From an uncultured Lachnospiraceae bacterium (GTDB lineage Bacteria > Bacillota > Clostridia > Lachnospirales > Lachnospiraceae), in NCBI GenBank assembly GCA_947363565.1, contig CANAPP010000036.1, positions 1 to 32,871 on the forward strand: 32,871 nt of DNA. The letters are read 5' to 3'. Positions within the stretch are counted from its first letter, which is position 1, and each line of letters starts with the position of its first letter. Positions 23,580-31,065 of the stretch are shown piece by piece. Below the pieces are notes generated by a model. It saw only the letters and a list, made by a program, of their open reading frames with translations, ran no database searches and had not been told where the DNA came from. A program made the translations under genes and the position numbers.

Positions 23580-23671
23580 AAACTGGCGGAATATGGGAAA
23601 CTGCCAGTGAAAAAAGATGGTACCGCGAAATTATTCGTCCTTGTCTGTATAAGACAGGGGCTTTTTTATTT
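23580..23671 (+). promoter_or_regulatory. T-box leader fragment (3' half: stem III, T-box, terminator)
   Basis: Three parts appear in the right order. A stem-III-like hairpin has ACTGGC (23582-23587) with GCCAGT (23603-23608). The T-box core TGGTACCGCG is at 23618-23627, in the context AAAGATGGTACCGCGAAA. A terminator has GTCCTTGTCT (23637-23646) pairing fully with AGACAGGGGC (23652-23661), followed by TTTTTTATTT. Antiterminator partners CG and TCCTT are present, with one mismatch to AAAGA. I cannot recognise a full stem I with a specifier loop upstream; only GACGAGTTACTG (23550-23561) is reminiscent of it. The TGGT sequence would pair with a tRNA ending ACCA (A73). Downstream there is only a trpA-like remnant, so it probably has no functional target. 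Confidence 0.75.
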
Positions 23672-23721
23672 ATAGGAAATACCGACTTTTTGAGACACAA
23701 AGAAAAACATATGTTAGATAG

Positions 23722-23844
23722 ATGGGTATCTGCGACGGCGTGACCATCGGGTCTGCGATTATCAATTTTCTTGAAAAATATGGCAGAGAGGCGCCGAAGT
23801 ATCTCGGAGAATATGTAAAGTCAATGAAGGACGCGATAAGGTAA
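23722..23844 (+). pseudogene. trpA: 3' remnant of tryptophan synthase alpha-subunit gene
   Basis: A 40-codon frame encodes MGICDGVTIGSAI, then INFLEKYGREAPKYLGEYVK and SMKDAIR, followed by TAA. It resembles the C-terminal end of TrpA, where (A/C)DGVxVGSAIV is the conserved phosphate-binding segment and the last helix follows. An in-frame stop (TAG at 23719-23721) precedes it and there is no ribosome binding site, so about 85 percent of the gene is missing. An inverted repeat CGCAGAA/TTCTGCG (23845-23873) follows directly. The T-box fragment upstream would have been the leader of the lost operon. TrpA identity is based on recognition of the C-terminal pattern. Confidence 0.65.
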
Positions 23845-23935
23845 CGCAGAAAAGAAGGGTGCAAAGTTCTGCGTCCGACAGCAGACAGGCAACTGATACG
23901 AATGGAACAAAAATAAAACCAATAAAAGCATATAA

Positions 23936-23969
23936 ACCTATTGACTTAATAGGTAAATAGTAGTAATAT
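23936..23969 (+). promoter_or_regulatory. cysK promoter with overlapping operator
   Basis: TTGACT (23941-23946), 17 bp spacer and TAATAT (23964-23969) form a good sigma-A promoter. A perfect 7-bp inverted repeat, ACCTATT-gactt-AATAGGT (23936-23954), covers the -35. A near-identical repeat lies at the metY promoter. The form and the sulfur genes suggest an Rrf2-type regulator such as CymR, but that is inference. Confidence 0.75.
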
Positions 23970-24008
23970 GCATCTAAAGATTTTTGGAGGATGGAAAGGA
24001 GAAAGAAA

Positions 24009-24941
24009 ATGGCAAATTATTATAAGGGAACGTTAGGATTGATCGGCAATACGCCGCTGGTTGAGGTGGTGAATATCGAGAAGGAGCTTGGGCTTAAGGC
24101 GACTGTCCTTGTGAAACTGGAATATTTTAATCCGGCAGGGAGCGCAAAGGACAGGATTGCGAAGGCGATGGTGGAGGATGCCGAAAGTAGGGGGCTGCTG
24201 AAAGAAGGGTCTGTGATCATCGAGCCTACGTCAGGAAATACCGGAATCGGGCTGGCGGCCATTGCGGCGGCGAAGGGTTACCGGATCATCCTTACCATGC
24301 CGGAGACGATGAGCGCGGAGCGTAAGAATATCCTGAAAGCGTACGGAGCCGAGCTGGTGCTGACAGAAGGCGCGAAAGGGATGAAGGGAGCGATAGAGAA
24401 AGCGGATGAGCTGGCGAAGGAGATTCCGGACAGCTTTATCCCGGGGCAATTTGTTAATCCGGCAAATCCGGCGGTTCACAGAGCTACGACAGGGCCGGAG
24501 ATCTGGAAAAGTACGGACGGAAAGGTAGACATCTTTATCGCGGGCGTAGGAACCGGGGGTACGGTGACCGGAACCGGCGAATATCTGAAAGAACAGAATC
24601 CGGATATCAGGGTCGTGGCGTTAGAGCCTGCGGATTCCCCGGTATTGTCGGAAGGAAGGGCAGGAGCCCACAAGATTCAGGGAATCGGTGCGGGGTTTGT
24701 GCCGGAGGTGCTGAATACGGACGTTTATGACGAGGTATTCAAGGCGGAAAGCGAGGATGCTTTTCGCGCGGCAAAACTTCTGGCGAAAAAAGAAGGCATA
24801 TTGGTTGGCATCTCTTCCGGGGCAGCGCTCCATGGGGCGGTTGAACTGGCAAAGCGCCCGGAAAATGAGGGCAAGGTGATTGTGGCTTTACTTCCGGACA
24901 GCGGAGACAGATATTACTCCACGCCTCTGTTTACGGAGTAG
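24009..24941 (+). CDS. cysK: Cysteine synthase A (O-acetylserine sulfhydrylase)
   Basis: 310 aa PLP enzyme making cysteine from O-acetylserine and sulfide. The ATG at 24009 follows AAAGGAG (23995-24001); the upstream ATG at 23991 is rejected. The PLP lysine is Lys47 in [14 protein letters not shown], the substrate-binding loop TSGNTG is at 74-79, and the phosphate-binding glycine loop is [15 protein letters not shown] (about 175-189). The C-terminus ends DRYYSTPLF, as in CysK. A lysR gene follows 61 bp downstream. The operator-like repeat at the promoter implies control by sulfur or cysteine status. Confidence 0.95.
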   Translation: MANYYKGTLGLIGNTPLVEVVNIEKELGLKATVLVKLEYFNPAGSAKDRIAKAMVEDAESRGLLKEGSVIIEPTSGNTGIGLAAIAAAKGYRIILTMPETMSAERKNILKAYGAELVLTEGAKGMKGAIEKADELAKEIPDSFIPGQFVNPANPAVHRATTGPEIWKSTDGKVDIFIAGVGTGGTVTGTGEYLKEQNPDIRVVALEPADSPVLSEGRAGAHKIQGIGAGFVPEVLNTDVYDEVFKAESEDAFRAAKLLAKKEGILVGISSGAALHGAVELAKRPENEGKVIVALLPDSGDRYYSTPLFTE

Positions 24942-25002
24942 ACGAAGGCGGGAAGACGGATGTTTTTAAGGCGGCATCTCTGAACCGGAAGGGGAGAAAG
25001 GC

Positions 25003-25914
25003 ATGACAATTACGCAGTTAAAATATGTAATTACAGTTGCAGAATCTAATTCGATGAATGAGGCGGCAGGAAAATTATTCATCTCACAGCCAAGTCTGTC
25101 TGCATCCATTAAAGAACTGGAGAGTGAGACGGGGATTGAGCTGTTTCGGAGGACAAACCGCGGGATTACCATAACTCCGGACGGGAAGGAGTTTATCGGG
25201 TATGCCATGCAGACGGTGCAGCAGTATGAGCTGATGGAGGCAAAGTATGTCAGCAAAAAGGAGCTGAAAAAGAAGTTCAGCGTTTCCACCCAGCATTATG
25301 CCTTTGCGGTCAATGCTTTTGCGGAGATGGTAAAGCAGTTTGGAATGGATGAATATGAATTTGCCATATATGAAACAAGGACTTATGATGTTATTGAGGA
25401 TGTCAGGAATTTTAAAAGCGAAATCGGGATTCTGTATCTGAATGATTTTAACAGAAATGTACTGTCTAAGATTTTTTCGGAAAATCATCTGGAATTTCAT
25501 TCTCTGCTAAACTGCGGGATTTACGCCTATATGTGGAAAAACCATCCTCTTGCGGATGAAAAGATGGTCAGCTTAGAGCAGCTCAATGATTATCCGTGCC
25601 TTGCCTTTGACCAGGGAAGTAATAATTCATTTTATTTTGCGGAGGAAGTGCTGTCTACATATGAGTACAAACAGTTGATCCGTGCCAATGATAGAGCTAC
25701 TTTGCTGAACCTGATGGTTGGGCTGAATGGATACACGCTCTGTTCCGGAATCTTATGCGAGGATTTGAACGGCCCGGAATACTGCGCCGTGAAACTGGAC
25801 TCGGATGAAGTCATGACGGTAGGTTATCTGATTCGAAAGGGAATGAATATCAGCCCGCTGGGACAGAAATACCTGGAAGAAATCCTGAAATTTAAGGATA
25901 AGGCTCTGAGATAA
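25003..25914 (+). CDS. LysR family transcriptional regulator
   Basis: 303 aa. The N-terminal winged helix-turn-helix is at about 1-60 (MTITQLKYVITVAES, SMNEAAGKLFISQPSLSASI, LFRRTNRGITITPDG), followed by a linker helix and a periplasmic-binding-like effector domain (about 90-295). Co-directional with cysK and 61 bp after it with no terminator between, so probably co-transcribed. That suggests control of sulfur assimilation with an effector such as O-acetylserine, but the effector cannot be read from the sequence. LysR genes are more often divergent from their targets; here the regulator is downstream. GGGGAGAAAG precedes the start; a strong terminator follows. Confidence 0.88.
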   Translation: MTITQLKYVITVAESNSMNEAAGKLFISQPSLSASIKELESETGIELFRRTNRGITITPDGKEFIGYAMQTVQQYELMEAKYVSKKELKKKFSVSTQHYAFAVNAFAEMVKQFGMDEYEFAIYETRTYDVIEDVRNFKSEIGILYLNDFNRNVLSKIFSENHLEFHSLLNCGIYAYMWKNHPLADEKMVSLEQLNDYPCLAFDQGSNNSFYFAEEVLSTYEYKQLIRANDRATLLNLMVGLNGYTLCSGILCEDLNGPEYCAVKLDSDEVMTVGYLIRKGMNISPLGQKYLEEILKFKDKALR

Positions 25915-25975
25915 TAATTGCAAGGTTTTAGAAACCGGGAATTGGAAAGGGTTGATTCTACAGGTAGAAAAACTC

Positions 25976-26013
25976 AAAGACCAGCGGGAAAGCATTGCCC
26001 GCTGGTCTTTTTA
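25976..26013. terminator. Bidirectional terminator between lysR and rplY
   Basis: AAAGACCAGCGGG (25976-25988) pairs perfectly with CCCGCTGGTCTTT (25998-26010), 13 bp, with T-rich flanks on both strands. It can serve the convergent lysR and L25 genes. Confidence 0.92.
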
Positions 26014-26030
26014 GGTACTTTATATAGTAT

Positions 26031-26636
26031 TTATTCTTCAGCCTTATCTTCAGTCTGTTCCGCCTGTTCTGTATCGGCGGCAGCATCTGCCGATGCATGA
26101 ACCTCTGTGATGATCACTACGGTTGTCTCAGGGTCTGTTGCCAGATTGATGTCCTCATTCTGTGCAATCGGCAGGTCTTTGACTTTGACGGTATCTCCGA
26201 CCTTCAAAAGGCTTGCGTCTACCTCTACTTTGTCTACTAAAGCAGCGGGAAGTGCCTTAAATGAAATCTCATGCAGCATCTGCTGCGGAACGCCTGCGGA
26301 CAGCTTGTCCAGGTTGATCAGATGTATTTCCGCGGTAGAGTGTACCATCTCATTGCTGACCAATGCCTGAAAATCAATCTCATTGACACATCTTTTCATA
26401 GCATTGTAATCCACTTCTTTAATTAATGCATGATAGGTCGTTCCGTCCACATCCAGCATGATACGTCCGCCTTTTCCTTCCTGCTTGAGCAGCTGGTCAA
26501 CGGTGCGTTTCTCCATCTGCAGCGGAATGGATGTTTCCAGTTCATGGCCAAACAGATTACCTGTTACGAATCCTTCACGTCTGAGTTTTTTTGCTTTGAT
26601 TGACAAGTCTCTTTTTTCAGCTTTTAAAGTATTCAT
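26031..26636 (-). CDS. rplY: 50S ribosomal protein L25 / general stress protein Ctc
   Basis: 201 aa. The N-terminal L25 5S rRNA-binding domain is at about 1-92 (start MNTLKAEKRDLSIKAKKLRREG). The C-terminal TL5/Ctc beta domain is at about 95-180 (VGDTVKVKDLP...TTVVIITE), followed by an acidic Ala/Glu/Asp tail. This is the long Ctc form typical of Firmicutes. It starts at 26636 behind GGAGGAAAAG. On the minus strand a TTGACA lies in its upstream region (around 26735) but I see no well-spaced -10. It stands as a single gene on the minus strand between two plus-strand sulfur genes. Confidence 0.94.
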   Translation of the reverse strand: MNTLKAEKRDLSIKAKKLRREGFVTGNLFGHELETSIPLQMEKRTVDQLLKQEGKGGRIMLDVDGTTYHALIKEVDYNAMKRCVNEIDFQALVSNEMVHSTAEIHLINLDKLSAGVPQQMLHEISFKALPAALVDKVEVDASLLKVGDTVKVKDLPIAQNEDINLATDPETTVVIITEVHASADAAADTEQAEQTEDKAEE

Positions 26637-26799
26637 TTATCTTTTCCTCCAAATACTGAATCTCACTTAGCAGCCTTCAACTTTGTCATGCAAGTAGGTT
26701 TTGTTAAGCTTTGTTTTTTGCTACATTCCTATTGTATCACCCTTGTCAAGTACCTGTTTGCTATAGATTTAAGTTATAACCAGATATTTTTTTTGTATA

Positions 26800-26831
26800 T
26801 TGGACACGCAAAACCTACTGTGTTAGTATGT
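26800..26831 (+). promoter_or_regulatory. metY promoter with overlapping operator
   Basis: TTGGAC (26800-26805), 18 bp spacer, TAGTAT (26824-26829). The inverted repeat ACCTACT-gtgtt-AGTATGT (26813-26831), six of seven pairs matching, covers the -10. It shares sequence and spacer length with the operator at cysK. Confidence 0.65.
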
Positions 26832-26862
26832 TTATAGAAATCAATGAAGGAGGAATTAAGAG

Positions 26863-28167
26863 ATGGCAAATATAAAGGATTCAAAGAACTGGGGTTTTGA
26901 GACAAGGCAGTTACATATCGGACAGGAGCAGGCGGATCCGGTTACGGATGCAAGGGCAGTGCCGATTTATGCGACGACTTCTTATGTATTCCACGATTCG
27001 CAACATGCGGCAGATCGTTTTGGACTTCGGGATGCGGGAAACATCTACGGAAGGCTGACGAATCCGACGGAAGATATCTTTGAGCAGCGCATCGCATCTT
27101 TGGAAGGCGGCGCGGCGGCTCTTGCGGTGGCATCCGGCGCGGCGGCGATCAGTTATACGTTCCAGGCATTGGCAAAGTCGGGGGAGCACATTGTGTCGGC
27201 AAAGACGATTTACGGCGGAACCTACAATCTGCTGGCGCATACATTGCCACTGACGAACGGTGTTACGGCAACATTTGTGGACCCAGAGGAAGAGGGCGCT
27301 TTTGAGGCCGCCATCCAGGACAATACGAAAGCGATTTTTGTGGAGACATTAGGAAATCCCAACTCCAATCTGGTTGACCTTGAAGAGCTGGCGAAGGTTG
27401 CACACAGGCACGGCATACCGCTGGTGGTGGATTCCACATTTGCAACGCCTTACCTGATCCGTCCGATTGAGTACGGCGCGGATATCGTCGTCCATTCTGC
27501 GACGAAATTTATCGGAGGACACGGAACGGCCATTGGCGGCGTGATCATTGACAGCGGCAGCTTTGACTGGAAGGCATCGGGAAGGTATCCGTGGATTTCC
27601 GAGGCAAACCCAAGCTATCACGGGGTGTCCTTTGCGGATGCAGCGGGAGCCGCGGCGTTCGTGACCTATATCCGTGCGGTGCTCCTGCGTGACACAGGCG
27701 CAACGCTTTCCCCGTTCCACGCCTTCCTCTTCCTGCAGGGATTGGAGACGTTATCCCTCCGGGTGGAGCGGCATGTGAGCAACGCGCTGAAAATCGTAGA
27801 ATATCTTGCACGCCATCCGCAGGTGGAGGCAGTGCATCACCCGTCTCTTGAGAGCGAGCCAAGCCATGGATTGTATCAGAAATACCTTCCCAAGGGAGGA
27901 GGCTCTATCTTTACTTTCGAGATTAAGGGCGACGCGAAGACTGCGCAGACGTTTATCGATAATCTTGCTATTTTCTCACTGCTGGCAAATGTGGCGGATG
28001 TGAAATCGCTGGTAATCCATCCGGCGACCACCACTCATAGCCAGAGTACGGAGGAAGAACTGTCAGAGCAGGGCATCAAGCCGAATACGATACGTCTTTC
28101 TGTAGGAATCGAAAAGGCGGAAGATTTAATTGCCGCGCTGGAGGCTGCATTTGAGGCTGTTAAGTAG
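26863..28167 (+). CDS. metY: O-acetylhomoserine sulfhydrylase
   Basis: 434 aa Cys/Met metabolism PLP enzyme making homocysteine from O-acetylhomoserine and sulfide. The PLP lysine is Lys215 in HSATKFIGGHG. Other family blocks: YGRLTNPTEDIFEQRIASLEGG (about 62-84), FVETLGNPNSNLVDL, VVDSTFATPYLIRP, and the C-terminal SLVIHPATTTHSQ. The length of about 430 and the HGTAIGG glycine stretch favour MetY over cystathionine gamma-synthase or lyase (about 380 aa). AAGGAGG precedes the start. It is monocistronic; a new promoter follows. The operator-like repeat at its promoter is shared with cysK. Confidence 0.93.
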   Translation: MANIKDSKNWGFETRQLHIGQEQADPVTDARAVPIYATTSYVFHDSQHAADRFGLRDAGNIYGRLTNPTEDIFEQRIASLEGGAAALAVASGAAAISYTFQALAKSGEHIVSAKTIYGGTYNLLAHTLPLTNGVTATFVDPEEEGAFEAAIQDNTKAIFVETLGNPNSNLVDLEELAKVAHRHGIPLVVDSTFATPYLIRPIEYGADIVVHSATKFIGGHGTAIGGVIIDSGSFDWKASGRYPWISEANPSYHGVSFADAAGAAAFVTYIRAVLLRDTGATLSPFHAFLFLQGLETLSLRVERHVSNALKIVEYLARHPQVEAVHHPSLESEPSHGLYQKYLPKGGGSIFTFEIKGDAKTAQTFIDNLAIFSLLANVADVKSLVIHPATTTHSQSTEEELSEQGIKPNTIRLSVGIEKAEDLIAALEAAFEAVK

Positions 28168-28191
28168 CGGCAAAGTCTGTTGCGGGGATTG

Positions 28192-28220
28192 TTGCCAAAA
28201 CGATAAGATTGTAGTATACT
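28192..28220 (+). promoter_or_regulatory. Sigma-A promoter of the small membrane-protein gene
   Basis: TTGCCA (28192-28197), 17 bp spacer, TATACT (28215-28220). Start codon 47 bp downstream. Confidence 0.7.
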
Positions 28221-28266
28221 GGGTGTTAGGTTACGGATGGTGGAGAACCGCCAGAAAGGACACAAC

Positions 28267-28935
28267 ATGAAGGAGAAAAAAAGCAGAATATTTTTTCTGG
28301 TAATACTCAGTATATACATTATCTGCCTTGTGTCGGGTATAAGGATTGGCCTGCGAAGGGGTGTTGATCTCGGCGATGTTTTTTTCTATAAGAAAGGCAG
28401 CGGGTATTACGCGGCGGATAGGGATAATCAGATCAGGCTGTCTTCCCAGGGGCAGACTGAGCACGCCTCCATAGTTCTTAATGGGAAAGCGCAGGAGGCG
28501 GAGCTTTCCTGGAAGGACAGTGAGGTAAAGATAACTTACGGGGACGGCACGGTGACCGAAGGCACTTGGGGGAATGACTGCCTTCTCGATAAGGAAGGGA
28601 TGCCGGTCATGTACAGCGGGGAAGCTGTTACCGTCATCACCGGAGGCGGGGCAAAAGAGGTGAGAAAAGAGGTCTTGAGCGACGCACTGTGCAAGGTCAG
28701 CCGGGGTGCTGCAGAAATGAGAGGCTCTGTCTGGTTCATGCTGCTTGGAACTGTTCTCTACGGGTTTGGGGTTTTCGCGCTTAAGAACCCGGAAAGCTCA
28801 CATTTCTTTTTAAGCCGGTGGAGATACCGCAATGCAGAGCTTTCTGAGGAGGGAAAGGTTGTAGAGCAGATTGGCGGGGCAGTATTTTTGATTTTCGGAG
28901 CGGTGCTGGTTTCAGGGGTATTTTTGCTTGTATAA
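28267..28935 (+). CDS. Uncharacterised membrane protein, DUF6199-like C-terminus
   Basis: About 222 aa from the ATG at 28267 (AAAGGA before it); an in-frame start at 28237 lacks an RBS. TM1 is at about 7-27 (IFFLVILSIYIICLVSGI). A soluble, probably external, beta-rich domain spans about 35-150, with GDGTVTEGTWGND and VTVITGGGAKEVRKEV. TM2 is at about 156-176 (SVWFMLLGTVLYGFGVFAL) and TM3 at about 200-221. Between the last two helices, WRYRNAELSEEGKVVEQIGG resembles the DUF6199 pattern (kxkxaEpSe...yRiGG). Function unknown. It has its own promoter and is convergent with amtB. Confidence 0.6.
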   Translation: MKEKKSRIFFLVILSIYIICLVSGIRIGLRRGVDLGDVFFYKKGSGYYAADRDNQIRLSSQGQTEHASIVLNGKAQEAELSWKDSEVKITYGDGTVTEGTWGNDCLLDKEGMPVMYSGEAVTVITGGGAKEVRKEVLSDALCKVSRGAAEMRGSVWFMLLGTVLYGFGVFALKNPESSHFFLSRWRYRNAELSEEGKVVEQIGGAVFLIFGAVLVSGVFLLV

Positions 28936-29077
28936 CGGACATGGCAGAAAGGGAAAGAAGGATATCTATTAGATATGACCTGCATTTATGATGGATGAGG
29001 CTTTTTGCGCGTTTCTCTTGTGGCGCAGGTGGAGTAAGATTAAGGACGCGGAATGGATCAGAAAGAGATAGAGGGAA

Positions 29078-29120
29078 ACGCGCCGCAGCACGGCAGATAA
29101 AAAGCCGCGCTGCGGTGTGT
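29078..29120. terminator. Hairpin between convergent membrane-protein gene and amtB
   Basis: GCGCCGCAGCACGGC (29080-29094) pairs with GCCGCGCTGCGGTGT (29104-29118), with one mismatch and G-U pairs; the loop holds an A-run. On the plus strand it is followed by GTTATTTTCC. Probably ends one or both units. Confidence 0.6.
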
Positions 29121-29133
29121 TATTTTCCGATGT

Positions 29134-30384
29134 TTAGATCCGGAAGTTAAAGTCCGCATAGGCAGATGCCCCATGCTCATGCACATCAAGTCCGTCAATT
29201 TCTTCTTCCCTGGAGACACGCAGGCCGATGGTCTTATTGATCGCGGTGAATACAAGGACGGCCATCACAAGCACATAGGCGGCTGTTGCGGCCACGCCCA
29301 AAAGCTGTGTCGTAAAGCTGCATCCGTCACCAAAGACTCCGGTGAGGACAGTACCCATGGCACCGCAGACGCCGTGGACGCTGATTGCGCCTACCGGGTC
29401 GTCGATCTTTACTTTCTGGTCAAAGAATTCTACGGAGAATACGACCAGGATTCCGGCGGCGGCGCCGATGATGATCGCCTCCCATTCGTTTACCACGTCA
29501 CAGCCGGCAGTGATCGCTACCAGTCCGGCCAGGGAACCGTTGAAGGTCATAGACACGTCCGGTTTTCCGTAGCGCAGCCAGGTGACGATCATGGCGAGAA
29601 GTGTGGCCGCAGCCGCAGCAAGGTTTGTTGTCATGGCGATATGCCCGAGGCTTGTTGCAGCCGCGGTAGTGGAGCCGCAGTTAAAGCCGAACCAGCAGAA
29701 CCAGAGGATAAATACGCCCAGGGCTGCGATGGGGAGGTTGTGCCCCGGGATGGCCTTTGCACGGCCGTCCTTGCCGTATTTTCCGATGCGCGCCCCTAAG
29801 ATCTTCGCACCCACAAGGGCGCAGATGCCGCCGACCATATGTACGGCAGTAGAGCCTGCAAAGTCGTGGAAACCAAGCTGTGACAGGAACCCACCGCCCC
29901 AGATCCAGTGTCCGGATACCGGATAGATGAAGATGCTGATGGCTGCACTGTAGGCAAGATACGCGGAGAACTTTGTCCGCTCAGCCATGGAGCCGGATAC
30001 GATAGTTGCTGCGGTGGCGCAGAACACGGTGTGGAAGATCATAAAGACCCCGATGGGAAGACCATTGAACATCCCGTCTGCATCCGCCAGGGATGAGGGT
30101 GAGAAAAATCCTTTTATGCCGATGATCCCGTTCCAGTCGGTTCCGTGCATGACGGCAAACCCGAACATGAAGAAAAATAAGCTGCCCAGGACGAAGTCCA
30201 TCATATTTTTCATGAGGATGTTCCCTGTGTTTTTCGCCCTTGTAAATCCTGCCTCACACATGGCGAATCCTGCCTGCATAAAGTACACGAGAAATGCCCC
30301 GAGCATCGTCCACATAATATTCATCAGAAGGCCGGCAGCAGAAGATACATCCATGCCGGCTGTAATTAAACCTGTTAAATCCAT
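29134..30384 (-). CDS. amtB: Ammonium transporter
   Basis: 416 aa Amt/MEP/Rh channel for ammonium in the cytoplasmic membrane. The ATG at 30384 is eight bases after AGGAGGGA; a TTG two codons earlier is rejected. Signature: AGFAMCEAGFTRAKNTGNILMKNMMDF (about 41-67, conserved family block). The pore twin histidines lie in AVHMVGGICALVG and SVHGVCGAMGTVLTG. About 11 hydrophobic segments are visible. There is no obvious signal peptide. The glnK-type gene lies 56 bp upstream in the same operon; its product should dock on and block this channel when nitrogen is plentiful. Confidence 0.96.
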   Translation of the reverse strand: MDLTGLITAGMDVSSAAGLLMNIMWTMLGAFLVYFMQAGFAMCEAGFTRAKNTGNILMKNMMDFVLGSLFFFMFGFAVMHGTDWNGIIGIKGFFSPSSLADADGMFNGLPIGVFMIFHTVFCATAATIVSGSMAERTKFSAYLAYSAAISIFIYPVSGHWIWGGGFLSQLGFHDFAGSTAVHMVGGICALVGAKILGARIGKYGKDGRAKAIPGHNLPIAALGVFILWFCWFGFNCGSTTAAATSLGHIAMTTNLAAAAATLLAMIVTWLRYGKPDVSMTFNGSLAGLVAITAGCDVVNEWEAIIIGAAAGILVVFSVEFFDQKVKIDDPVGAISVHGVCGAMGTVLTGVFGDGCSFTTQLLGVAATAAYVLVMAVLVFTAINKTIGLRVSREEEIDGLDVHEHGASAYADFNFRI

Positions 30385-30440
30385 AATCAATCCCTCCTAA
30401 GATCAGATGTTGCTGTAAGTTAAATCCCCATTCGGACACA

Positions 30441-30779
30441 TCACAGTGCGTCCGTTCCCCGCTCACCGGTACGGATGCGGACGGCGTCCTCTACCTCGTA
30501 GACGAAGATTTTTCCATCTCCGTACTTTCCGGTGCGGATTTCCGACACGATTTTTTCAATGAGCTGTTCGGAAAGCTCCGGCTCGATGACCGTCTCTACC
30601 TTTACTTTCGGCAGGAGGTTGACGCTGTATTCGGCGCCCCGGTATATCTTTTTATGTCCTTTCTGATTCCCGTAACCCATCACGTTGCTGATCATCAGCC
30701 CGCTTGCACTGCTCTCGTCGAGAACTGTTTTTAAGTCTTCAAGCTTTTCCGGCTGGATGATGATTTCCAGTTTTTTCAT
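30441..30779 (-). CDS. glnK: Nitrogen regulatory protein P-II
   Basis: 112 aa trimeric signal protein binding ATP/ADP and 2-oxoglutarate. The T-loop is conserved, with Tyr51 in YRGAEYSVNLLPKVKVE; the second PROSITE block TGKYGDGKIFVYEVEDAVRIRTGE is present. Its gene directly precedes amtB, the GlnK/AmtB arrangement, so it most likely gates AmtB. The T-loop tyrosine is present, but whether it is uridylylated in this organism is unknown. GGAGGAG precedes the start. The leader holds an intrinsic terminator. Confidence 0.95.
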   Translation of the reverse strand: MKKLEIIIQPEKLEDLKTVLDESSASGLMISNVMGYGNQKGHKKIYRGAEYSVNLLPKVKVETVIEPELSEQLIEKIVSEIRTGKYGDGKIFVYEVEDAVRIRTGERGTDAL

Positions 30780-30804
30780 ATTATCTCCTCCTTATATTTG
30801 GAAA

Positions 30805-30842
30805 CAAAAATAAGGCGCCTTCCCCGAAAGGAAAACGCCTTT
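30805..30842 (-). terminator. Intrinsic terminator in the glnK-amtB leader
   Basis: On the minus strand AAGGCG and CGCCTT (plus 30836-30841 and 30812-30817) close a stem. Inner pairs TTTTCC/GGGGAA surround a four-base loop, with a GG bulge. The U-tract ATTTTTG follows at plus 30804-30811. It lies between the promoter and the glnK start, so transcription of glnK-amtB must pass it; this implies attenuation or partial termination. Confidence 0.7.
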
Positions 30843-30858
30843 GTTTTTGATGGTTTCC

Positions 30859-30886
30859 ATTATACACGGGAGGAGGGATTTGTAAA
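30859..30886 (-). promoter_or_regulatory. Sigma-A promoter of glnK-amtB
   Basis: On the minus strand TTTACA (plus 30881-30886), 16 bp spacer and a perfect TATAAT (plus 30859-30864). The expected start of transcription is just ahead of the leader terminator. Confidence 0.75.
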
Positions 30887-31065
30887 GAAGAATTTGAGAA
30901 AACTTTAACATTTTGGGATATCTGTATAGAAATTTGAGAAAACCAGAGAAGATTTCAGTCAAAAATGCGGCGGATTATTTTTGCTGATCTGCAGGATCCC
31001 GGTTGTGGAAACCAGTCGTTTATGCTACATTGTATAAGGAAGTCAAAGGGATAAGGAGAGAGGAT

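Noticed and set aside
23498-23671. A complete functional T-box riboswitch
   Set aside because: The 3' half is clear, but no full stem I with specifier loop is visible and the downstream gene is a fragment; called as a remnant.
23670-23864. Minus-strand 64-codon frame in the scar region
   Set aside because: It overlaps the T-box terminator and trpA remnant, has no RBS, and its sequence resembles nothing I know.
30790-30860. ANTAR (NasR/EutV-type) antitermination site in the glnK leader
   Set aside because: Only one hairpin is present and its loop lacks the A1/G4 hexaloop pattern of ANTAR targets.
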